The notes beneath the pieces are model-generated. The model saw only the letters and a list, made by a program, of their open reading frames with translations. It searched no databases and was not told where the DNA came from. 64,000 nt of DNA. It comes from Trochalopteron elliotii. Taxonomy: Eukaryota > Chordata > Aves > Passeriformes > Leiothrichidae. This document shows positions 9,458-22,550 of the stretch, in pieces. Position 1 is the stretch's first letter. Every line of letters starts with the position of its first letter. Both the position numbers and the translations under genes were made by a program. The DNA lies in the NCBI GenBank assembly GCA_024734555.1, contig JANPWX010000027.1, positions 144,007 through 208,006 of the forward strand. The letters are read 5' to 3'.

Positions 9458-11049
9458 ACAAGGCAGGAAGGAATAATCACTGGCAGAGAGTATTGAAATG
9501 GATGCAGCACAGGGAACAGAAATTCCGGAATAATATCACACCAGATCTGGCTGCTCGCAGGTCAAGGTGCGAGTCGTGTCCCTGGGGGGGAAATAATTCC
9601 TGGTTTTCCTTCAGGAAGATGTTCCAGAGCTTGATCACCCCTGTGAAAAACATCATCACGGTGGATTTGATTTCCTTGTGACAGCCCTGACAGCCCTGCT
9701 GTGACTCCTGAGCGTCCCCAAACGTGCCTGGTGGGAGGATGACTTGTCATGGCCCCGAGCTGGGAAGAGGCTGAAATAGAAACAAACAACCCCAGCTCTG
9801 CAGGGGAGCTGTTATTGCCTGATAACCTGAGATTAAATGGGTTAAAAAGAGGGGTTAAAAAGCCCGGCCTCTACTGATTTCATTTTCATTTTATATTAAC
9901 TTAAAAGTATTGATGTGTATTGTATTCCAACCCGGTTTTTCACTATGCTTTGGCACCAAAGCCTTCAGATATCATTTAAAATAAATCGTAATGAAATGAT
10001 TCATTTTTAACATTTGCCATTGGTGAAGTGGGGAGCTGGGCAGGCTATGAAATGAAATGCTGGTGACATTTTGGGTTGCAGGGAGTGTAAAAAATGGACT
10101 TTTTTATTGCAACCACCAAAAGAAAAAGCTTGGCATTTCCCTGATTTATCTGCTCTTGATATTCCCTAATTTTGTCCAAGGAGGAAAGGCCTGGCTGGAA
10201 GGAATTCTTGGGATGCTCAGACCTTCCTGTGCAGCTCCTTCCCTCAGCTTCATCTGTATTGATTCAGCAAATGACTCCCCTGCTTGGTGTCATTTGAAAT
10301 ATTTACCCAGAAAAAAAGAAATCTAATTGCCACATAATTCAGCAGCTCCTTTCTGTCCCTGCTCCAGCAGAAAAACAAAACTCAGCTCATATGTCATGGA
10401 ATGTTCTCTACAAGAGCTTAATTAAATTTATAATGAAAATAACAGGGGATTAAGAAGACACGAGGGAAATACATTGCTCTTGCAGAGCATTCCAGAGGTG
10501 ATAGAAGCAATTTGCAGAGAAAATTACCTGTTTGCTGCTCAGTTTCTATAGAAATTAAATGAGTCTTTACAAACTCTGGAAAAGTGCATTCCAGCCTCCG
10601 CTTTGTGACTGTGCAACTTGCAGCTTATTTCTAAAATTATTCGTAGATCTCCATCCCCCCCCCCCCCTTCTTTTTTCCCCTTTTTCAACTCCGTTTCAGT
10701 CTTTTGTCCCTGCTGATAAATCTGCTGCTGATTATCTCATGCTCTTACCCAAGAGCTGCCGAAGTTCACAGCCAAGGCAGCTCTGGGCAGGGCATGGCAG
10801 CAGCAGCAGCAGGGCAGAAACCTCATAAACAGCTCGTTTAGATTCAACAAGATCCAAATTGTTGACCTTTATGCCTCAAAAATTGTGTTTTTAAGGTGCC
10901 CAGAGCTGCCAGGGTGAGCAGGGTGGTGCTGCTGATTTTGGCAGGGAATTCTGTGGAATGCTGCCCTGAACATCCCTGTCCTGTGGCAGCTCCAGACATC
11001 CTGAACCACGGGGAGATTTTCAAACCCACTGCTCTTCAAAACCCTCAGA

Positions 11050-11550
11050 GAATCCCGGGTTGATCCCTTGGTTAGGATGGAAAACAGGAGGGGGGAAATT
11101 TAGGGTCCCTTAAAGCTGATCCTGTTCCAGCCCTGATCCTGCTGGAGTCACCCCAAGCTCTGTAAATCCTGGGATGGTTTGGATTGTTCCTTTGGTTAGG
11201 ATGGAAAACCAGAGGGGGGAAACCTAAGGTGAAATTTAAAGCTGATCCTGTTCCAGCCCTGATCCTGCTGGAGTCACCCCAAGCTCTGTAAATCCTGGCT
11301 GGGGTTTGGGTTGATCCCTTGGTTGGGATGGAAAACAGGAGGGGGGAAATTTAAGGTCCCTTAAAGCTGATCCTGCTCCAGCCCTGATCCTGCTGGAGTC
11401 ACCCTGAGCTCTGTAAATCCTGGCATGGTTTGGGTTGTTCCCTTAGTTGAGATGGAAAACCAAAGGGGGGAAATTTAAGGTGATATTTAAAGCTGCTCCT
11501 GTTCCAGCCCTGATCCTGCTGGAGTCACCCCGAGCTCTGTAAATCCAGGG
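11050..11550. repeat. Tandem repeat, ~125 bp unit, 4 copies
   Basis: Copies recur at about 124-127 bp, marked by TTAGGATGGAAAAC-like words near 11072, 11196, 11323 and 11447, each followed by GGGGGGAAA and CCTGATCCTGCTGGAGTCAC. Copies are about 85-90% similar by eye. Confidence 0.9.
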
Positions 11551-13914
11551 ATGTGGTTTGTGCTGCTGCGTTCCCTCTCCATCATTTCCACCCAGGACAC
11601 CCGTGGGGAAATGGATGGGACTGTCAGGCCCCCGTGTTCTCCACAACCAGCACACCAAGAAACTCAGGGAAAATAAATCAACAGGAGCAGGGGATTGTTT
11701 CACCAGAGGTGAAACCTGGGGCTGCCATTGATTTCCTGAGCGCTCTCTCCGTGCTGGATCTGGCTGCAACATAAATTCTGTGATGTGAAATTCCTTTGAA
11801 GGGGAGCTGCTTGTTGTGATCAAAACGTGGACGTTCCAGTGAGAAGTGTGGCTCTTCTGTGAGGGAATGTTCACAGGAAAATGTTTGGAAATGCAGTCAG
11901 TTAAATCCACGTTTTGCATTGCTCCTGCTTCCCCAGCAACTGTGATTTGTTTGTTTGGCAGTGCTGCAATTATGCAGATATGGGATTAAATTAAAATTAA
12001 AATAATGCTGAGTTTTAGAGGAAAAGAGATCTGAATAAATACAGCTTGTGGGGGGGGGGAAAAAAACCCCTTATTTTTAGCAGAAATGCTTGTTTTTTTC
12101 CATAGCCCCTTAGGTGTGGAAAATCAAGATGTTTCTGACAGCAGTGATGTGAATGTAGGAGGCAGTGATTTTAATGTAAGAAGGAATAGTGAATTCTCTG
12201 TGTTTCTTTTTCTTGCAAGGAGGTGGTTGTAGGCTCTGTGCTGTGGCAGACGTCAGTGTGAGACGTGCCTGGCTCCTGCTCATCCTGGCAGAATTCACCC
12301 TGCTCCCTTCCCGAGCTATCCAGGGGGCTTTGTCCCCTCCCTTTGCACTAAAAACCATGTTTATCACCTCAAAAAAAAAATAAAAAAGCAGCTCCCCACC
12401 CATTCCATCAGTGCAGGTGTGAGCTCCACTTCCATTAGAATAATGGGAAAAGGGAATCAAGGAGCACTCGCTGTTTCCTCCTGGCAGGATTCTCATCCCC
12501 AGCAAGTTCCACATCTTCTGATCAGCTGCTGCTCTCCTCCCCTCTGGCTCAGGGCACAGCAGGGAACCCTCCTCCTGTGCAATTTGCTGCTGGCCTCCTT
12601 CTCTTACTTGGGAAAAAAAAAAAAAAAAAAAAAAGCCCCACAAACCCAAGCCCAAAAGTGATTGTTTTTAAAGCTTGAGGTTCTTGGCAGTTCAGCTCTG
12701 TGGGGACGGTTTGGGGAGGAGATCTCACAGCTCAGGGTCTCATTTTGGCAATTCAGTGCTCCTCACACCCTCTGTGGCCTCAGGAAAAAAATCTTTTGTA
12801 CCCAAACAAAGGCCAGGAAAAGATTTATATCCCTCCTGCATGAACAACAGGGCACCTCGGAGCTTCAGAGCCATAAATCTGCTGCCCAGCCTGGAATTGT
12901 TTGGGGGGTCATGGAATCATGGAATCTGTGAGTCTAAAGAGCTCTTTTTGTGGCAAGGATTGGTACTACCCCCAGAAAACCATCCCGGGAACATCCCTGC
13001 TCTGAATTTCCCTTAAAAAACACCCACCAGGTACAGAGATCACCGGAGAAAAGCCAGAGAACACGACTGAACTCCCCATCCTGCAGGGGATTTCTTCTGG
13101 ATTAAAAATAAATAAATAAGCCCCAGCAGCCTCACTGGTTAGAAAATATCCCATTAAAGACTCCAAGTCCATCTGGAGCAATTACAGAGAAGAGCATCAG
13201 GCCGGGGTCAGCAATCAGGAGGTGCAGTAATTAGCTGCAATGAGGGCTAAAATGAGCCTTTGTTCGCTGCTGTGCTGCAAGGCCATTACTTTAGAAATAA
13301 AAGGGAAACATTACAGATACTGAGAAAATTGGGCTTTGACAGGATTGAGGTCTGGGGCATTTCTGGCCTCGTTCCATGGCACTTTCACTGCTCCTCAGCA
13401 GGACAGAGCAGCCTTCTTATCACCAGCAAGATTTTATTGGTGTTCTTTGGGCAAACCCTTAATATCTGCTCCAAGCAGGAAAATAATAATAATAAAAAAA
13501 ATCCTTACAAGGCATTCAGGGAATTAATTTTCTCGCCTTGGAAAAGACTGCAGTCTGCCAGAAAGGTTCTGCTGAGGCTGCCCTGCCTTTATTTTGTTTA
13601 AAGCTTTTGTTTTGCAAGGCCCAGCAGGGTTTTCTCCCGGGAGAGCTGAGCGGGGCTCTTTGCTGCTCCTTTTGGCTGAGCACAGCCCAGTTCTGCTCCA
13701 GGGAATGCTGGAAAATGCCACACAGGAAAATCCCCACTCAGACACTGAAAAGTGACAGGGAAAATCAACAACCACCATGAGAGAAAGAGACAAAAGCAGA
13801 GAAAAAGCAAGGAAAAGGTGGAATTTTTCTGGAATCTGGTGGGCTTGGGTGAATGTTGTTTTTGAGGTCGTTTTGGGGGTCTGGGAGCAGCTCGTGGGGA
13901 TTCCTGCTGCATCT

Positions 13915-13995
13915 CCTTGGCCCCACAGAATCACTGATGTTGGGAAAGGCCTCCAGGATCAGATTTTCCAACCTTTTTCACCTCCCAGTCAGGAA
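13915..13995 (-). mobile_element. Diverged CR1-like tail
   Basis: CAGAATCACTGATGTTGGGA followed by CCTCCAGGATCA resembles the reverse complement of the CR1 3' terminus. Short and degraded. Confidence 0.4.
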
Positions 13996-15518
13996 AGGCT
14001 GGTGCCCAGCCCTGGAATCCACCTGGAAAATCCGTGCCAGGGCCTGGCCTCGCGGTGTTTGTAAGCCAAGGGGGGAAAGTTTCAATTTGTGCCTAAAACA
14101 TAAGCATGGCTTTGGGAATTTTCGAGGTTTAGACAGCTGGAGGATGAGCCTTGCTGCAAAAAACAGCTTTTTGCCAACGAGTTAAATCTGTCAGGGAGCT
14201 GGTGCAGCCCCGTGCAGCTGCTCCTCCCTGAACACACTCCTGCCTTCCCCTGCAGCACAGGCATGTGTGGGATTCACCCACAGGGGGACAGAGCCTTTCC
14301 CCCAAGGCTTTGGGGTTTCAATGCCTGTTCCCAGCTCTGCCAGCCTGGCTGGGTGAAGAGGAGCAGCCCAGTCAGTCTTCTCATGGAACACTTCCTTTTT
14401 GCTTTATTTTTTTTAATTAAGAAGGAGGTAGAATTTACTGTGATTTTCCCTGCTATCTCTGAATCACGTTCCAGCCCCTACTATTTCACAGTCTGTAATC
14501 TTCCCCAGTGATTCTGGCCTCAGCTTTGAAGTGATTTAGGGCTTGTTTATCACAAAGGCAATCAGACTTGTTCCTTCCCAGCCACCCTGGAACTGCCAGG
14601 GAGCCGAATATTCCCTTTGCTCAGGGGGGTCAGACACAAAGGCAGAGCTAAGCAGGTTACCTGAGCCCCAGCACATCCCTGCCTGCACCCTCTGCCCTCC
14701 CTGCAAGCTCCAGGTGGGCATTTCAATGTAAACATGACCTGGAGCATGTGCCACCAGCTGGGAACAGGCACAAAGTCAATTACTGTGGCCAGCCAGGGTA
14801 ATTCAGCCACAAATCTACATCCCCGAGGTTAATTCAGTGTGATTTTGGCACTCAGGCTGCAGGAGCTGAGCCCCTGCCCCTGCAGTGGTACTTGGGAGTC
14901 CCAGCTGGGTGCTCAGGGACACCCAGCACCAACATTTCCCCTGGTTTTGCTCCTCCCTGTAACAGCCAAGACAAAATATCTCCAGCACCAGGTTGTGGCA
15001 CAGGAAAACCCTCCTTGTTTCTTTACCTTTGCTGCCTCCTTCCCAGCCAGGCACCAAATATGTAATGATAATAATGATAATGCACATAGCAGCAGGGGCA
15101 AAGGCAAGGTGGGTGAATGTTGTTTTGGGCAAAAGACACTCCACAGCACAATTAAGAACAGGGGGTTTTTTTTTGAGCTGCCCAGTTTTTCTACTATAAT
15201 TCTGTCTAACAGCTTTAGTTAGGCACAACATATCCTTACAGCACAAGGGTAAAAAGCTTTACACCAGGCAACAATTTGTTACTGTCTCTGCTCTCAGCCT
15301 CCCCTCAGTGGGGTGGGGTTCCTCATCCCCAGCTCAGTTCTGGGTCAAACCTCACCCTGTGCATCATCCCCCCAGTGATTCCCAGCAGGGAACACAGCCC
15401 ACGGCCCAGAGGGAGGCAGAGGCAGGAGCTCAGCTCTTTATTAAAGTCATGGAATCATCACAGCTTCGTGCTGTGGGATGGTCTCATGCTGGGGATTGAT
15501 CCAGGTGGGCTCACCCTG

Positions 15519-15745
15519 CTCCCCAGAGCTCATCACCCCCATTCCTGCCACCCCAGAGCTCATCACCCCAAATCCTGCCAACCCAGAGCTCATCACCCCC
15601 ATTCCTGCCACCCCAGAGCTCATCACCCCAAATCCTGCCACCCCAGAGCTCATCACCTCCATTCCTGCCACCCCAGAGCTCATCACCCCAAACCCTGCCA
15701 CCCCAGAGCCCATCACCCCAAATCCTGCCACCCCAGAGCTCAACC
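15519..15745. repeat. Minisatellite, 30-bp unit, ~7.5 copies
   Basis: Regular 30-bp copies of CCCCAGAGCTCATCACCCC plus AAATCCTGCCA or CATTCCTGCCA. Open in several frames simply because the unit is a multiple of three without stops. Confidence 0.95.
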
Positions 15746-16528
15746 CCTCCATGCCAAGCCCCCCTGCAGGACCCACAGCAGCTGCTTGGCCATCTTGCAG
15801 GGTTTGTGTTTTTGGTTTTTTTTCCCCCCAGCAAACTGGAAGAATTGTGCCAGATCAAAGTCACTTTTGTTTCTGACGGGAGCTGTCCCAGGGGGAGGGA
15901 GGTGTTCACAGGGAGATGTACATATTTGTTTAGACTGGCACTGACTGCCCATTTCTTCACACGGACGAGCTCCCAGCTCATAACCTGTCTTGTTCAATCA
16001 GATTTGCAGCTCCTGGGTTTCCCTCTGAAGCTTTGTACATTTTCCAGCTGGTGATTTGACAGAGCTCTCTGAACTCACACTCAGGAGCTGCTCAGAGATT
16101 CTCTGTGTTGCTCTCAGCACTTGGAGATGAGATTACATTTCTGCCTGATGTCAGTTTGGGCTTTTCTTGCTTTTTTTCACACGGCCTGAATAAAAAAATC
16201 AGCGTTGTGGCTGCACTATTAAATAAATATTAATGATGGTTGTTACCAAACGTTTGATGCAGTGAGGAGGGCTCAGGTTATGACCTGGTTTTCTCCCAGG
16301 TGATGTTTGCAGCCCTTTCCATCCTCCCCGCACACAGTTCAGAAAGGTTTGTGGGGCAGCTGGATACAGGAAGCAGAAACAGCCATGAGGACACTTGAAT
16401 GCTGCTGATTTTTTTTTTTTCCCTGTTTGCAGCATTAAAACCCCACAATATCAGCCAAGAAGGATCTGGGAAGTGCCTGGCTGCCCTGTGCTGCTGTCCT
16501 GAGGTCAGGGCAGAGGCTGATGTGGCTC

Positions 16529-16586
16529 CCTGTCCCTGTCCCTGTCCCTCTCCCTCTCCCTGTCCCTCTCCCTCTCCCTGTCCCTG
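16529..16586. repeat. Hexanucleotide (CCCTGT/CCCTCT)n
   Basis: Pure alternation of CCCTGT and CCCTCT words. The complementary strand is G-rich, with GGG runs every six bases. Confidence 0.9.
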
Positions 16587-17177
16587 TTTTTGTTTGGAAC
16601 AGCAATTCCTGTGGTCAGGAATTGGCCACCTTCAATATCCTTCAGAAATTCCCCATCCCAAGGCTCCCAGGCTCCAGGTGAGGCAGCTCCTGTCCCCAGC
16701 ACCAGCTGGGCTGTGGCAGTGCCCCAGAGGGGCTCAGGGCTGCTCTGGGCAGGGAATTCTCTGCAGTGGGGTGTGGGGTGATGGAGGGGAGGGGATGAAG
16801 GCTGCTGGGGTGGGACAGCAGCCTGTCCCTGCAGAGTCAGCAATCCAGGGGCACCTCAGCCCCCAAATCCTGCCACAGGCAGGGGACACAGCTCCTGCCG
16901 TGCTGGTGACTCTGTCCCCTCCCAGCCAGGAGCTCTGGGGGATGATTAACCCCCTCTGCTCCGTGCTCAGGAGCCTCCCCAGTGCCGTGACAGCAGCTGA
17001 GCCCCATGCCCTGCAGAGCCCCCTGTCCTCAGCTCCCCGTGGCTGCTCTGCTGATGTGCAGCCCCTGCTGTGAGCCACCAGCTCCCCTGGCAGGCAGGGG
17101 CTCGCTTCAAACCAAGGGAAAAAATTGCTTTTCACGGAGGGCAGGAACAATCCTGTGCTGTTCCCTTCCCTCCCCAG

Positions 17178-17425
17178 CCTGGCAGGATGATCTGGGGGTG
17201 CTGTGCCCTGGCAGGGCTGAGCTGGGGGTGCTGTGCCCTGGCAGGATGATCAGGGCTGGGAGTGCTGTGCCCTGGCAGGATGAGCTGGGGGTGCTGTGCC
17301 CTGGCAGGATGATCAGGGCTGGGGGTGCTGTGCCCTGGCAGGATGAGCTGGGGGTGCTGTGCCCTGGCAGGGATAATTTGGGGGTGCTGTGCCCTGGCAG
17401 GATGATCAGGGGGTGCTGTGCCCCT
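17178..17425. repeat. Minisatellite around GGGGGTGCTGTGCCCTGGCAG
   Basis: About eight copies, spaced 30-39 bp, of a core GGGTGCTGTGCCCTGGCAGG with an optional ATGATCAGGGCT insert. Confidence 0.93.
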
Positions 17426-17599
17426 GAGAGGCTGCTCAGGGCTGCAGTTGATTGCCTGCCAGGCAGGATGGCAGCAGGGAGGCAGAGCTGCCCTGGATAA
17501 ATGTTCTCACTGGCTCTCATCAGCCCACTCCTTTTTCCCCGGGCCCAGCGTGGCAGCCTGGTGAGGCAGAATGTTTTCCTCTCCTTTTTAAGAGGGTTT

Positions 17600-17870
17600 T
17601 GCTTCGCTCCTTAAGTCTCTTTAAAGGCATTTCTAGGTCTGTTAATTATTCATGACGCCTTAATTATGTTCGGTCCACCCGTGATCACTCTCTCTTTGGT
17701 GAGGAAAGTTGTTATTTGTGAGTCAAAAGCTCTTTATGAAGCAGACAGGCTGGGATCATCAGAAAGACTTGGGGGAGCAGTTGGAATTATTAAAAGAAGC
17801 TTTGATTAAAGACAGGGAGTTAATTTAACAAGAGTAACTGGTTTTATCTTTTTTTTTCTCCCTGAACAAA
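17600..17870. promoter_or_regulatory. Possible conserved non-coding element
   Basis: Single-copy, AT-rich sequence with homeodomain-type words (TTAATTATTCATGACG near 17641, TTAATTATG near 17660) between repeat-rich blocks. Function inferred from composition only. Confidence 0.25.
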
Positions 17871-20800
17871 GCACACCCATGGATGTGTCAGGGCTCACCT
17901 GGAGCAGCAGGACTCACTCAGCTGCCCCAGGAGATGGGCAGATCATTCTTTTTATCTCTTTTGGGTGCTGTGAATGGCTTTCCTCCACAGGCTTAGAAAT
18001 AAAATTTGGCTGTAAGGGTGAGCCTCAGAGTAGCTGCCTTTGATCCCACCAGGCTCAGCCCAAACAGGCTGGAAACAACCTGGTGTGTGCTGTTTGATGT
18101 GAAAATATCATTTATTCTGGTGTGTTTGGGAGGGGAGGGGGCACTGGAGCTCCTCATTTTCCCTCAGCCGTGGTGGCACTGTGGTGAATCATCCAACAAG
18201 GAGAATTCAGCCTCAGTTGAACTCAGCAGCTCTGGAGATTCTGGTTTCTGCACAAACTGAGGGCTTTGGGGCAGGGATTATTCTGTGTTGGCTCAAAACT
18301 GAGTAGACCTTTGGATCTGAAATGCCATTAAACTGAAATTTTAGTTTGTTAGTTCTTGGAGATGGACAGACAGCTCTTTCTTTCCTGGCAGTGGGAAGGA
18401 TTTTCTTTTTTATTCTTTTTTTCTTCTTCTTTTATATAAAGAAAATAATCTTTATTTAAAAAGTGCTGATCAAGCCTGGCTGAGGGCCCACCTGCAGAAA
18501 CACCAAAGCTGAGTGTGTAGCTTGAGAAGACAGTGCAACATAAGTTGAAATATTCCAAAATAAAATAATTATGTTCTCCTGCATAAATTCAGCTGGGCAC
18601 CTCTGCCTTCCACCCCTCCCATCCTCCCCAGCCCACTTCTGTCTGGGGGAGGAATCTCAGACCATTTCCTTTCTCTCTGTGCCTTTCTGCACCTTTCCTT
18701 TCCTGTGTCTGATTCTCGTGGCTGCAGGCAGGACAAACACCAGAATTCTCAGGGGTAGGCTGGGGTAAGGGGGTAAAAAGGAAAATGGCCTAAAAACAAG
18801 TCAGAAAAAAGCCAAATCTCACGTGAAGGCAGATTCTCCTCTGCGTGTTTGAGCTCTGAGTGTAACACAGAACAGAACAATCAGATCGACATCAGGGTGG
18901 CTTGTGCAAGTCTCTATTTAATTACAGTGCTGCATGAAGACATTGGTTGGTGTCACATGTACCTGTGATGGGCATTTTATACATTCCTGACTCCCCGGGG
19001 AGTCGTGTTTGCACTGGAGATTTTCACCACAAGAGGTAGTGGCTTTATTTTTCCTGTTTTCCTTTTCATCTTTTGTTGTTGTTGTTGTTGTTTTTAATTT
19101 CAGCAGGATTGGATAAGCTGGTTGGACCTACTGGAGTTAATTGACTCTTCAGCCAGGAAGATAAACAGTTCTGTGGAGTTGGGAGCAAGCAGGCAAGCAG
19201 CAAATACAGTGCAGGCAGAATTCACTGGCTTTTAATTCAAACCTGTTTGGGGGTGCAGAGAGCCCCACCCAGGGCTGCAGCAAGCTGGGAGTCACAGGGA
19301 GGGAAAGCAGGAGCAGGAAGACTCAAAAAGCAGAACTAAAGCTTCAGTTATAAATCATGAATCACAAAAGAGGGGCTAGAGCAAGGCTCTGAAGTTCTCC
19401 AGGAACAAAGAAATGAAATCTTCTCCTTTAGGTGTTTCTTAAAACCAGCTCAGGACCTTTCCCATGGCCAGCATGTCCTGCCAGCAGAAGTCTCTGGGGA
19501 GGCAGAGGTGGTTTTTATTTCCAGAGTGGAAGGAGCAGTGAGGATTTGACCTGTGCAGAGGCCCCAGAGGATGCAGCTGACTCTGCTGGGCTCTGAGGAG
19601 CTCTTACAAACTCCTTCCCCCCCAGCACACACTGCCCCTGCTCCTGGCATTGCTTTATTCCTTGGAAAGCCAGAGGTGAGGATGATTCTGGTGCTGTCTC
19701 CAAAAGGGGAAGGCTCAGCTCCGGGTTTCAAAGTGCTTGGTTTGTTGTCTGCAAGTGCAGGAGTTTTATTGGGGGAGGAAAACCTGCTGCAAGAGGTGGC
19801 CAGAGCTGGCACTGCCACCTTCTCCAGGGCACTGAGGAGATCCACATTCCCACAATCCAGCCTGGAGGGTTTGGAAGGAGCAGCTGGAAATGTCCTGGGG
19901 ATGAAGGATGGGCTGCAGGTAATTCCTCACGGCGAATATTGGAGAAATCACCCCTGGGGGCTTTTGGTGCACATGAAGGATAAAGGCCTTTTCCAGCAGC
20001 TTTTTTTCCCTCCATGGCATTTTGGTAGAGTTTTTTCAGGTAGTGCTTCAGGTGGGTTGAGCTATAAGGTTCTGCCTCTAGATTCAGGAAAAAAAAATTA
20101 GGGAGCAAGGTACACAACACTGGAGATGAGGATTTTCCTTGGACACAAAGTGAAATTATGGCACAAAGTTAAGAAATTATCCACATTATCCTGAGGGATA
20201 TTATTATTATCATTCCACTCATCCTGAGGGCTCACAGCAGGCTTTAGTACAGGGGAAACATCACCTATGACAACTTCCAAAGGCTTTAAAGCTTTTTTGT
20301 CTATATATGTAATATTTGCTATTTTTGTTCAGCTCCTCCCCAAGTCAAACGGATCTTTCTTGTAAATACATTAAAAAATGGACCAATAGCTTGTTGCTGT
20401 TTTTCTGCCCAAAAACCTCCTGAACTTTGCATCATTCTGTGAATATTGGGGTACAAGTCTGGGTTGATTCCCATCACTGTGTGAATTTGTTTGGTTAAAA
20501 CTGTGGGGAAGAGAGAACAGCTCATGTGTGCCTGAGATGTCTCGAGTTGGCGTTCCCAATTGTGCAGTTTTTAGCTGTGAAGAGCCAGGTTCAAATGTTA
20601 CACAAGGCTGTGGGCTGAGTATCAAAGCCCCTGGATTCCAGCCTGTTCCAGGAATGGCAGATTTAGAACAGAAACCTGTGGATTATGGTGGGAATGCTGC
20701 TACAATCTCAGCAAACAGCTGAGATTATGTGTTAGAGCTGCTGGGAGTAATCTCTTCCTGAAGCAGAGCTGGAACACATCCTACCAGCACAGGAAAGTGC

Positions 20801-21891
20801 TCTGGTAGCAATACAGGAAATCCAGGGAATTAAAGAGAACCTTAGCAGGTCTTCACCTCATCTGAAGCAGAAACTGAGTGAATATTCCACAAAGTGCATA
20901 GAGAAAAGAGGGATTTCTATTGCTCTCCCAATTGTGTTTTTTACTCCTTTAGGAAACAGCAGGAAACTGCCCCCTGGGAGTCTGCCCCTGCTTATGGCTA
21001 TTGCAACCCTCTGCTGCTCCACATCCTGCAGGAATCTCTAGCCAGACCCTATTTCCACGTTGTTTTATTCACCTTGCTGTGTTTTATTTACAGAGATATT
21101 GCAGAACATCATGTGAACCGAGCACAAGCAGCAGGTACAGCGTGGGTTTGGCAGTGCCGGGTTCAGCGTGGTGAAATGATGCTCCTGTGGGATTCCAGTT
21201 CCTGGAATCCATGGGAAAAGAGATAGCAGAGAGTAAAGGGATGCTGGGAACATCCAGACTTTTCCAGAGTCCAGCTGAGATGCAGGAGCTGGTCCAAGTA
21301 GGGGCTTGCTTGGGTTTTTATTCTGGCTTTTTCCAAAATGCACAGTTTTATCTCCTTGACTGTTGATTTAAATTAGGCACAATGTTATTCTGCACTCTCT
21401 GGGGAGAGACAGAGGCAAATCAGACCCGAGGTGCTCCTTGGGGCCCCTGGTTTAGGTGAGAAGAGCCAGCCCTGGCCTGGCTGACGTGCTCAGGGTGCCC
21501 CTGGGGCTGTGGGTGTTCCCCTGGCACGGTGTCCTGGTGTCTGTACATTCACCACGCTGCCACCCCTCCCCTGCTGTCACCCTGGGCAGAGCCTGGAGAT
21601 GAGCTGCTGGTGGGCAGAAATCCTGCTGGGAGATGAGGGGCTCCTGTTGGATGTACACCATGCAAGACAAGGTTGCACTCCTTGAGTTTCCCTCTCCATC
21701 GCTTTTTTTTTTTTTTTTTTTCTTTTTTTGGCTTGGGCTCCAAAATCCATCCTGTTTATTCCTATTTACCCCGATGGTTTGATGTGAGAGTGATGCCCCC
21801 TCCTCCCTTCCACCCATGGCTCATAGGCTCACACTGCTGCAGGGTTTGGGGGTGGCAGAACCTTCTCCACCCTCCTGGGGACCTCTGGAAG

Positions 21892-21897
21892 TTTATT
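21892..21897 (-). terminator. DRD2: Candidate DRD2 polyadenylation signal
   Basis: Minus-strand AATAAA about 460 nt after the DRD2 stop; a second lies at 21755-21760 (about 600 nt). Which is used cannot be told from sequence. Confidence 0.4.
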
Positions 21898-22356
21898 TTT
21901 GGGTCGGATTTTATTGAATTTCCGAAGGCTTCAGCAGTTCAACGGCGGGTGAGTCAGCTGGAGGTGAAGGCAAAGCTATTGCAGGGAGCTCCCAGAGGCC
22001 CCGTCTGGCTGCGCTGCCAAGCGGGGAGAGGTGGCCTTGTCTTTGGTGAGAGTTGTGCCAGCGCTACCTCCTGGTGGCCCCGGGGCCACCCTGTGTCCAC
22101 GCCGGGTGGCCGCGGGCGAGGACCCGGCCAGGGCGCCTCCATCCTCCAACACAGCATCAGGGTGGCTCTGAAAAGCGCCCTCGGGGCTGGTGCAGGGCTC
22201 ACCCAGTGGGGTGAGACACCCTCCCACCCCTCTCCATCCCCACCAGGAGCGTGGGTGCCCGGCTCAAGAGCTGCAGCCCCGTCCCCGCTGTGCATGGATG
22301 GCGCTGCCTCCTCTTCCCCCTCCATCCCTAAAAAAAAAATGTGCTGTTTGTGGCTC

Positions 22357-22550
22357 TTAGCAGTGGAGGATCTTCATGAAAGCCTTGCGAAACTCGATGT
22401 TGAAGGTGGTGTAGATAATGGGGTTGACAGCACTGTTGACATAGCCCAGCCACGTGAAGGCACTGTACATGGCCGGGGGGATGTTGCAGTCGCAGTGCAT
22501 GTTCAGGATGTGAGTGATGAAGAAGGGGAGCCAGCAGATGATGAAAACAC
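22357..22550 (-). CDS. DRD2: DRD2 exon 8 (TM6-TM7, stop)
   Basis: 194 nt, acceptor CCCCTCCAG|GTGTTTTC, phase 1 entry. Encodes [10 protein letters not shown] (TM6), the third extracellular loop with HCDC, TM7 with NPIIY, helix 8 and the terminal KILHC, then TAA at 22359-22357. Confidence 0.98.

Larger units (their letters stand above)
9480..21740. other. ANKK1-DRD2 intergenic region, tail to tail
   Basis: No open frame here shows a recognisable protein family, splice-consistent exons or an RNA gene. The region holds the tandem arrays annotated separately, A/T runs (for example A-rich at 12610-12634), a (GTT)n run near 19076-19091 and otherwise unassigned unique sequence. Confidence 0.7.

Noticed and set aside
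15276..15981. Repetitive frames of 130-220 codons on both strands
   Set aside because: Product of the 30-bp minisatellite, whose unit is a multiple of three.
8998..22356. A gene between ANKK1 and DRD2
   Set aside because: Open frames are short, unspliced, repeat-derived or without any known motif.
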